From positions 1 to 21,910 of the forward strand of contig JAHEDN010000007.1 of assembly GCA_024641225.1 (NCBI GenBank): a stretch of DNA of 21,910 bases, written 5' to 3'. Made by a program: the position numbers and the translations under genes. The DNA comes from Burkholderiales bacterium. Lineage in GTDB: Bacteria > Pseudomonadota > Gammaproteobacteria > Burkholderiales > Burkholderiaceae_F. This document shows positions 16,036 through 21,910 of the stretch, piece after piece (positions within the stretch are counted from its first letter, which is position 1; the number at the start of each line of letters is the position of its first letter). Below the pieces are notes generated by a model, which did not search any database, was not told the DNA's origin, and saw only the letters and a program-made list of their open reading frames with translations.

Positions 16036-16079
16036 GGCGCGCAGCCGGCGCGCCGATCAAGGCTCCCGGTCGGGGAGCC
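16036..16079 (+). terminator. Two tandem hairpins after arsM
   Basis: GGCGCGC (16036-16042) pairs with GCGCGCC (16048-16054), and GGCTCCC (16061-16067) pairs with GGGAGCC (16073-16079), both with 5-base loops, starting 10 bases after the arsM stop. There is no U-tract, so they may pause polymerase or protect the mRNA end rather than act as an intrinsic terminator. Confidence 0.35.
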
Positions 16080-16233
16080 GTGCGGGCGCAGGCCGGTCGC
16101 CGGCTCCAGGCTGCGGTCAGCCGCCGACGCGTTCGCGCACCGAGCGACCAGGTCCGGCCTCCCCACATCGGCCGGCCAGCGCAAGGCCCATCCGTAAGCC
16201 AGAGCGGCGGCACAATGCGCGGATGGAGAGGCG

Positions 16234-17250
16234 ATGAACGAAATCTGGAATCACTGGCTGCAGCTGGCCGGCTGCGCGGCGCTGATCCTGGTCGCCGGCT
16301 CGCGGCTGGCGCGCTACGGCGACGTCATCGCGCATTACACCGGCCTCGGCGGAAACTGGATCGGCCTGGTACTGATGGCCACGGTCACGTCGCTGCCGGA
16401 ACTGGTGACCGGCGTGGCATCGGTGACGGTGGCCGACGTGCCGGACATCGCCGTCGGCAACGTTCTCGGCGCGTGCGTGCTGAACCTGGCCATGCTGGTC
16501 GTGCTCGACGCGCTGCACCGCAAGGCGTCGATCTACTCGATCGCCAGCCAGGGCCACGTGCTCGGCGCGGCATTCGGCGTGGTGATGCTCGGCGTGGTCG
16601 CGTTCGGCATTCTCGGTGCTCCCCAACTCGGCCTGCAGCTCGGCCACATCGGCGTGGTTACGGTGGCGATCCTCGGCCTGTACGCGGTGGCGATCCGCAT
16701 CATCTTCAAGTACGAGCGGGGTGTTCGCGCCGCGTCCGTCGAGGCCGCCGTCGCCGAGGCAGCGCCGGCAATGACACTACAACAGGCCGTCGTGCGCTAT
16801 GCGATCGGGGCCGCCGTGGTGGTGGGCGCGGCGCTGTGGCTGCCGTTTGCCGCCCGCGCCGTGGCCGAGGCGATGGGCTGGAGCCAGAGCTTCGTCGGCA
16901 CGCTGCTGGTGGCGCTTGCCACGACGCTGCCCGAGCTGACGGTGACGGTGGCCGCGGTTCGCATCGGCGCGCTCGACATGGCGATCGGCAACCTGGTCGG
17001 CAGCAACCTCTTCAACCTCGCCATCCTCGGACTCGACGACCTGCTCTATCTGAAGGGCCCGCTGCTCGCCGCCGTGTCGCCGTCGCACTCGCTCTCCGCC
17101 ACGGCGGCAACCGTGATGGCGGGCGCGCTGATCGTGGCGCTGGTGGCGCGGCCGACGGCGCGACTGCTCAATGCCGTCGGATGGACCAGCGTGCTGATCG
17201 CGCTGGTCTACTTCGTCAACGCCTGGCTGCATTTCCGCCGTGGTGGTTGA
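16234..17250 (+). CDS. CaCA-family cation exchanger (sodium/calcium exchanger-like)
   Basis: A 338-residue inner-membrane protein of about 10 helices in two inverted halves. Alpha-repeat 1 is ATVTSLPELVTG (49-60, Glu56) with DIAVGNVLGACVLNL (71-85); alpha-repeat 2 is ALATTLPELTVTV (227-239, Glu234) with DMAIGNLVGSNLFNL (248-262). These Glu residues bind the cation in CaCA exchangers. In repeat 1 the usual GSN is replaced by Gly79-Ala80-Cys81, while repeat 2 keeps it, so ion selectivity may differ from YrbG-type calcium/sodium exchangers. GGAGAGG lies just before ATG 16234, and CACAAT (16211-16216) could be a -10 box. It follows arsM after 208 bp and precedes an SLC13-type permease; an operon link to arsRM is uncertain. 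Confidence 0.85.
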   Translation: MNEIWNHWLQLAGCAALILVAGSRLARYGDVIAHYTGLGGNWIGLVLMATVTSLPELVTGVASVTVADVPDIAVGNVLGACVLNLAMLVVLDALHRKASIYSIASQGHVLGAAFGVVMLGVVAFGILGAPQLGLQLGHIGVVTVAILGLYAVAIRIIFKYERGVRAASVEAAVAEAAPAMTLQQAVVRYAIGAAVVVGAALWLPFAARAVAEAMGWSQSFVGTLLVALATTLPELTVTVAAVRIGALDMAIGNLVGSNLFNLAILGLDDLLYLKGPLLAAVSPSHSLSATAATVMAGALIVALVARPTARLLNAVGWTSVLIALVYFVNAWLHFRRGG

Positions 17251-17339
17251 AGCGCGCGCGGTCCAGCCCTGTCGTCGCCGTGTTCCGGCAGGTCCCGGCG
17301 GATAATCACTGACGGTCGCCGCACCGCCCGCTATCGGCA

Positions 17340-19193
17340 ATGAAACAGGAACAGCTGCTGATCCTCGCCATCCTCGGCGGCACGGTCGTGATGTTTCTCT
17401 GGGGCCGCTGGCGGCACGACATGGTCGCGGTGGGTGCGCTGCTCGCCTGCGTGCTGGCCGGGCTGGTTCCCGCCACCGATGCCTTCGGTGGCTTCGCGCA
17501 CCCGGCGGTCATCACGGTGGCCTGCGTGCTGGTGCTGAGCCAGGGGTTGCAGAATTCCGGAGCGATCGACGGACTGACTCGCGTGGTGCTACCCGCCAAG
17601 ACCGGGCCGACGGTGACGATCGCCGTGCTGACCGCTCTGGGCGCAGTGCTGTCGGCGTTCATGAACAACGTCGGCGCGCTGGCGCTGCTGATGCCGGTCG
17701 CGATCCAGGTGTCCTCGCGGCTGAAGCTCCCGCCCGGGCGCGCGCTGATGCCGCTCGCCTTCGGGTCGATCCTCGGCGGCATGACGACGCTGATCGGCAC
17801 GCCGCCCAACCTGATCGTCTCCGGCTTCCGGGCGCAGACCGGCGCGCCCACTTTCGCCATGTTCGATTACTCGCCGGTGGGCGTGGCGGTGGCGGCCACC
17901 GGGTTGCTGTTCGTCGTGCTGATCGGCTGGCACCTCGTTCCGGTGCGGCGTCACGCCGCCGCAGAGAAGTTCGATACCGGCGCCTACCTGACCGAAGCAG
18001 TCGTTCCCGAGGGCTCCAAAGCCGACGGCAAGACGCTGCGCGAGATCGAGATCGAACTCGACGAGGCCGGTGCGCAGATCGTCGGGCTGGTGCGCAACGC
18101 CGTGCGTGTCACGGCGCCGAGCCCCGGCCGCCTGGTCCGCGCCCACGACATCCTCGTCGTCGAAGCCGAGGCCGATGCGCTGACCGATGCGCTGACGCGA
18201 CTCGGCCTGGAACTGGCAGAGGCGCACAAGAAGGAACCCGACAAGGACAAGGACCAGGACAAGGAGGACGGGTCCGGGGCGGAGCAACCGCCCGGTGAGG
18301 AGAAAGAGAAAGAGGAGAAGAAGGCGCCCCCGTCGGACGAAATCGTGCTGGCGGAGCTGGCGGTGCTGCCGCTGTCGCCGGTGACCGGCCGTTCGGCGGC
18401 GGATCTGCTGCTGCGCTCGCGCTACGGCATAAACCTGCTCGCCGTATCGCGCGAGGGCCATCGCTCGACGGCGCGGCTGCGCCTGATGCGGCTGGCGGCA
18501 GGAGATGTGCTGCTGATGCAGGGGCCTCCGGAAGCGATCAGCGAATTCGCGGTGGACTGGCGCTGCGTGCCGCTGGCCGAACGCGCGCTGCGCATTCCGG
18601 ACAAGGCAAAGGCGATAGCCGCCGGAGGCATCATGGCCGCGGCGGTCGGCGGCGCAGCCTTCGGACTGCTGCCGGCCGCAATCTCCTTTGCCGGCGGCGT
18701 GCTGGCGAGCATGGTGGCGCGCACCGTTCCGCCGCGCGCGGCTTATGAGGCGATCGACTGGCCGGTGATCGTGCTGCTCGGCGCGCTGATCCCGGTGGCC
18801 GGCGCCATGGCCTCCACCGGCACGGCCGACCTCGTTGCGCGAGTGCTGCTCGATGCCGTCGCGCAGGGTCAACCGGCCATCGCGCTGGCGCTCGTGCTGA
18901 TCGTCAGCATGACGCTGTCGGATGTGATGAACAACGCCGCCACCGCGGCGGTGATGTGCCCGATCGCCATCGGCACTGCGAACCAGCTCGGCGCCAGCGC
19001 CGACCCGTTCCTGATGGCCGTGGCGATCGGCGCCTCGTGTGCGTTCCTTACGCCGATAGGCCACCAGAACAACACGCTGATCCTCGGCCCCGGCGGCTTT
19101 CGGTTCGGCGACTACTGGCGGCTGGGACTGCCCCTGGAAATCCTGGTCATCGCCGTGAGCATCCCGATGCTGCTGCTGGTCTGGCCGCTGTAA
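17340..19193 (+). CDS. SLC13/DASS-type permease with two TrkA-C (RCK_C) domains
   Basis: A 617-residue inner-membrane transporter, ion-coupled in known relatives that carry sulfate, dicarboxylates or citrate. The N-terminal half contains hairpin motif SAFMNNVGALALLMP (105-119) and GTPPN (153-157); the C-terminal half repeats them as SDVMNNAATAAVMCP (527-541) and TPIGHQNN (571-578). Two cytoplasmic TrkA-C domains lie between them (about 212-292 and 335-412), joined by a very charged linker at 296-334 rich in Lys, Glu and Asp. TrkA-C domains commonly bind small ligands and may gate transport. ATG 17340 lacks a good ribosome site; GATAAT at 17301-17306 could be the -10 box. The stop is 14 bases from the convergent acyltransferase gene. 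Substrate not determinable. Confidence 0.87.
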   Translation: MKQEQLLILAILGGTVVMFLWGRWRHDMVAVGALLACVLAGLVPATDAFGGFAHPAVITVACVLVLSQGLQNSGAIDGLTRVVLPAKTGPTVTIAVLTALGAVLSAFMNNVGALALLMPVAIQVSSRLKLPPGRALMPLAFGSILGGMTTLIGTPPNLIVSGFRAQTGAPTFAMFDYSPVGVAVAATGLLFVVLIGWHLVPVRRHAAAEKFDTGAYLTEAVVPEGSKADGKTLREIEIELDEAGAQIVGLVRNAVRVTAPSPGRLVRAHDILVVEAEADALTDALTRLGLELAEAHKKEPDKDKDQDKEDGSGAEQPPGEEKEKEEKKAPPSDEIVLAELAVLPLSPVTGRSAADLLLRSRYGINLLAVSREGHRSTARLRLMRLAAGDVLLMQGPPEAISEFAVDWRCVPLAERALRIPDKAKAIAAGGIMAAAVGGAAFGLLPAAISFAGGVLASMVARTVPPRAAYEAIDWPVIVLLGALIPVAGAMASTGTADLVARVLLDAVAQGQPAIALALVLIVSMTLSDVMNNAATAAVMCPIAIGTANQLGASADPFLMAVAIGASCAFLTPIGHQNNTLILGPGGFRFGDYWRLGLPLEILVIAVSIPMLLLVWPL

Positions 19194-19207
19194 GCGGTGG
19201 GCACGGC

Positions 19208-21889
19208 TCAGCCCTGCAGCGGCAGTCGCAGCCTCAGGTAACCGTTGTCCTCGCCGGGCTGGACCTCGAAGCCCAGCGCGCGAGCCAGCTTGAGCATGGC
19301 GTCGTTCTCGCGCAGCACGTCGCCGACCAGTTCGCCTGTGCCGCGGTCGCGGCAGTAACGGATCATTTTCTTCATCAGCTGGAAGCCGAGACTGCGCCCC
19401 TTCAGGTCCGAGCGGACGATGATGCCGAATTCGGCGCAGGCGTTGTCGGCGTCGGTGACTGCACGCACCGTGCCGATCGTCTCGGGCTGGCCGTCGGCGC
19501 CGGGAATCGTGGCGATGAAGGCCATCTCGCGCTCGTAGTCGATCTGCGTCAGGCGGGCGAGTTCCGAGCGGGCGATCTCGCGCCGACTGCTGAATACGCG
19601 CAGCCGGATGTCCTCCGGATCGAGCTTCTGCAGGAAGGCGAGGTGACGCGCCTCGTCGTCGGGGCGGATCGGCCGCAGCAGCATTTCGCCGCCGTTCCAG
19701 GCATACGTTTCCTCCAGTTCGCGCGGATACGGGCGGATGGCCAGCCGGGTCTCCCCCAGTGCCCGCTCCGGCCCGCGAACGCGAACCCGTGCGTCGAGTG
19801 CAATCACGCCACGGTCATCGGCGATCAGCGGGTTGATGTCGAGTTCGACCAGCTCGGGCAGGTCGACCACCATCTGCGAGATGGCGACCAGCACGCCGCA
19901 GATGGCGTCGAGGTTGGCCGGCAGCCGGTCGCGATAGCCGGCCAGCAGCTGCGCGATCCGCGTGCGCGAGACCAGTTCTCGCGCCAGCGCAGCGTTGAGC
20001 GGCGGCAGCGCCACGGCGCGGTCGCCGACGATCTCGACCGCAGTTCCGCCGTGGCCGAAGACGATCACCGGCCCGAACTGCGGGTCGCTGGCGACACCGA
20101 CCAGCAGTTCGAACCCGTGCGGGCGTCGCACCATCGGCTGCACGACGAAGCCTTCCAGCCGCGCGTCGGGGCGCAGCTCTCGCGCACGGCGCAGCATCGC
20201 CACCGCGGCAACGCGCAGCTCGTCGGCCGATCCCAGGTCGAGCGCCACGCCGCGCACGTCGGACTTGTGGCTGATGTCCGGCGAAACCAGCTTCAGCGCG
20301 ACCGGGTAGCCGAGCGCATCGGCTGCGGCGCGCGCCGCGTAGACCGACGCCGCACCGCGCGTTTCGACCACGGGGATGCCGTAGGCGGCCATCAGGTCGC
20401 GCGCCTGCGCGTCGGTCAGCCACTGCTGTCCGGCGGCGAGCGCCGCGCGCAGCAGCCCGGCGGCACGCCCGCGGTCGGGCGCGAACTCGTCTGCTGAACT
20501 GGGCGGCGCCTGCAGCAGCTGCTCCTGGTTGCGCCGGTAGGTCACCGAATGCACGAAGGCGCGCACCGCCTCCTCCGGCGTGTGGTAGCTGGCGATGCCG
20601 GCCTGCGCGAAGCGGCGCCACGCGTCCTGCACCGACGCGGCGCCGAGCCAGCACGACAGCACCGGCCGCGCGGCCGCCTGCACGACCGGCACGCAGGCTT
20701 TCGCGATGTCATCGGCGGCCACGATCGCCGACGGCGCATGGATGAACAGCACCGCGTCGGTCTCCTGCGCGTTGCCGAGCACTTTCAGCGTCTCGACGTA
20801 GCGCTCGACCGGCGCGTCGCCGATGATGTCCACGGGATTGGCGCGCGACCACGTCGGCGGCAGCAGCGCATCGAGCTTCGCCATCGTGGTCGCCGAAAGT
20901 TCAGCCAGGCGAGCCCCGCCAAGCGCCGCGGCGTCGGCCGCCAGCACGCCTGCACCGCCGCCGTTGGTGACGATCAGCAGCCGGTCGCCGTCGAATCGCG
21001 GCCCGCGGGCCAGCGTCTCGACCGCGACGAACAGGTCGATCAGGTTCTCGACGCGCAGCATGCCGGCGCGGCGGATCGCGGCGTCGAACACCTCGTCGGC
21101 GCCGGCCAGCACGCCGCTGTGCGTCTCGGCGGCCCTTGCGCCTTCCGGCGCACGCCCGCTCTTGACGACGATCACCGGCTTGTTGCGCGAAGCGGCGCGC
21201 GCGGCCGACAGGAACTTGCGCGGCGTCTTGACCGATTCGACGTACAGCAAGATGGCACGCGTGGTCGGGTCGCTGCCGAGATAGTCGAGCAGGTCGCCGA
21301 AGTCGACGTCGGCGCGGTCGCCGACCGAGACGAAATGCGAGAAGCCGATGCCGCGCGAGTTGGCCCAGTCGAGTACTGCCGTCACGAGCGCGCCGGACTG
21401 GGAGACGAAGGCCAGCGCGCCGGCCGCCGTTCCGGTGTGCGCGAAGCTCGCATTCAGACCGAGGCCCGGCACCAGCAGGCCGACACAGTTGGGCCCCAGG
21501 ATGCGCAGCAGGTGCGGCCGCGCGGCCTTGAGCATCAGGTCCGTGATGCTTCGGCCCTTGCGGTCGGCCGCACGGGAAACGCCGGCGGTCAGCACGACGG
21601 CGGCGCGCGTGCCTCGTTCGCCCAGTTCGCCGATCAGCCCCGGCAGCGTTTCGGCCGGCGTGCAGAGCACGGCCAGGTCCGGCGCCTCCGGCAGTGCGCG
21701 AACGTTCGAATAGGCGCGTCGATCCGCCACCTGCTCGTGCTTCGGGTTGACCGGCCAGACTGGCCCCGCGAAACCGCCGGCCAGCAGGTTGCGCATCACC
21801 GTGCGGCCAACGCTTGCTTCGCGATCGGACGCGCCGATCACGGCGACCGAGCGCGGCGCGAGCAGCCGGTCGAGGTTGCGGATGCTCAT
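19208..21889 (-). CDS. ADP-forming acyl-CoA synthetase-like protein with C-terminal GNAT domain (Pat family)
   Basis: An 893-residue protein: CoA-binding domain (about 6-135; APRSVAVIGASDREASVG, LGPNCVG), succinyl-CoA-ligase-like domain (about 155-290), a linker domain to about 455, an ATP-grasp domain (about 485-705; LKLVSPDISHKSDVRGVAL, FGHGGTAVEIVGD, ELDINPLI) and a GNAT acetyltransferase (about 735-890; IIVRSDLKGRSLGFQLMKKM). This is the Pat/YfiQ layout, enzymes that acetylate the catalytic lysine of AMP-forming acyl-CoA synthetases. His257 in ETHSGVLAG fits the phospho-histidine of active ADP-forming synthetases, and His541 in SHKSD fits the second one. ATG 21889 is the likely start (MSIRNLDRLLAPRSVAVIG); the frame stays open to the window edge with a TTG at 21907, so a longer N-terminus is possible. 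Confidence 0.88.
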   Translation of the reverse strand: MSIRNLDRLLAPRSVAVIGASDREASVGRTVMRNLLAGGFAGPVWPVNPKHEQVADRRAYSNVRALPEAPDLAVLCTPAETLPGLIGELGERGTRAAVVLTAGVSRAADRKGRSITDLMLKAARPHLLRILGPNCVGLLVPGLGLNASFAHTGTAAGALAFVSQSGALVTAVLDWANSRGIGFSHFVSVGDRADVDFGDLLDYLGSDPTTRAILLYVESVKTPRKFLSAARAASRNKPVIVVKSGRAPEGARAAETHSGVLAGADEVFDAAIRRAGMLRVENLIDLFVAVETLARGPRFDGDRLLIVTNGGGAGVLAADAAALGGARLAELSATTMAKLDALLPPTWSRANPVDIIGDAPVERYVETLKVLGNAQETDAVLFIHAPSAIVAADDIAKACVPVVQAAARPVLSCWLGAASVQDAWRRFAQAGIASYHTPEEAVRAFVHSVTYRRNQEQLLQAPPSSADEFAPDRGRAAGLLRAALAAGQQWLTDAQARDLMAAYGIPVVETRGAASVYAARAAADALGYPVALKLVSPDISHKSDVRGVALDLGSADELRVAAVAMLRRARELRPDARLEGFVVQPMVRRPHGFELLVGVASDPQFGPVIVFGHGGTAVEIVGDRAVALPPLNAALARELVSRTRIAQLLAGYRDRLPANLDAICGVLVAISQMVVDLPELVELDINPLIADDRGVIALDARVRVRGPERALGETRLAIRPYPRELEETYAWNGGEMLLRPIRPDDEARHLAFLQKLDPEDIRLRVFSSRREIARSELARLTQIDYEREMAFIATIPGADGQPETIGTVRAVTDADNACAEFGIIVRSDLKGRSLGFQLMKKMIRYCRDRGTGELVGDVLRENDAMLKLARALGFEVQPGEDNGYLRLRLPLQG

Positions 21890-21910
21890 TGCGAGCTGGG
21901 CCGGCAATCG

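Noticed and set aside
16026..16233. Possible small RNA or riboswitch in the gap after arsM
   Set aside because: Only two simple hairpins are visible; no conserved riboswitch core or promoter-plus-terminator pair could be recognised.
17340..19193. SLC13-type permease as an arsenite pump (ArsB-like) belonging to arsRM
   Set aside because: The TrkA-C domains and GTPPN/MNN motifs fit SLC13/DASS carriers, and the gene is 1.3 kb from arsM with an exchanger in between. No evidence for arsenite transport.
21890..21907. TTG at 21907 as the start of the Pat-like gene
   Set aside because: ATG 21889 gives the expected MSIRNLDRLLAPRSVAVIG beginning; the TTG adds six residues without a visible ribosome site. 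The window edge prevents certainty.

Overview
The window is very GC-rich, gene-dense DNA of a proteobacterium. Its gene content (TRAP transporter, AcoA/AcoB-type TPP enzyme, CrgA-like LysR regulator, acetoacetyl-CoA synthetase, Pat-type protein acetyltransferase) fits best with a Burkholderiales-type betaproteobacterium. This placement is inference; there is no rRNA or other phylogenetic marker. I saw no rRNA, tRNA, insertion sequence or CRISPR array. Neighbouring genes are often separated by only a few bases or overlap as ATGA or TAATG.

Layout. (1) 1-4168 (+): a tripartite ABC exporter operon, with a 5'-truncated membrane fusion protein, an ATPase and two different MacB/FtsX-type permeases. 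The junction between the fusion protein and the ATPase holds about 240 bp of repeated, hairpin-rich sequence. It can be read as two mini-ORFs, and the stop of each overlaps the next start as ATGA. The 3' end of the ATPase gene carries a second hairpin module. (2) 4173-5420: a 64-codon gene (-) divergent from a LysR regulator (+). (3) 5444-10489 (-): a five-gene operon for a two-subunit TPP-dependent 2-oxoacid dehydrogenase E1 (alpha, beta) followed by TRAP transporter dctQ, dctM and dctP, closed by a good intrinsic terminator. It contains no E2 or E3 gene. (4) 10605-12100 (+): a rhomboid intramembrane protease coupled by TAATG to a Mut7-C-type putative RNase with an N-terminal ubiquitin-like fold. 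(5) 12156-12416 (-): a free-standing ParB N-terminal domain protein. (6) 12645-14642 (+): acetoacetyl-CoA synthetase. (7) 14774-16025 (+): an arsR-arsM pair for arsenite sensing and methylation, behind a short AT-rich control region. (8) 16234-19193 (+): a CaCA-type cation exchanger and an SLC13-type permease with two TrkA-C domains. (9) 19208-21889 (-): a 3-domain ADP-forming acyl-CoA synthetase/GNAT protein (Pat family), running to near the window edge.

How they may work together. The TRAP operon probably imports an organic acid and feeds it to the TPP enzyme encoded with it. The acetoacetyl-CoA synthetase carries a PX4GK site around its catalytic lysine, the recognition motif of Pat enzymes, and a Pat-like enzyme is encoded about 5 kb away; this suggests acetyl-lysine control of acetoacetate activation. 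arsRM makes an arsenic methylation unit without arsB, acr3 or arsC nearby. The candidates most worth a second look are the self-coupling repeat modules in the exporter operon, the E1-TRAP operon lacking E2/E3, and the AacS-Pat pairing.
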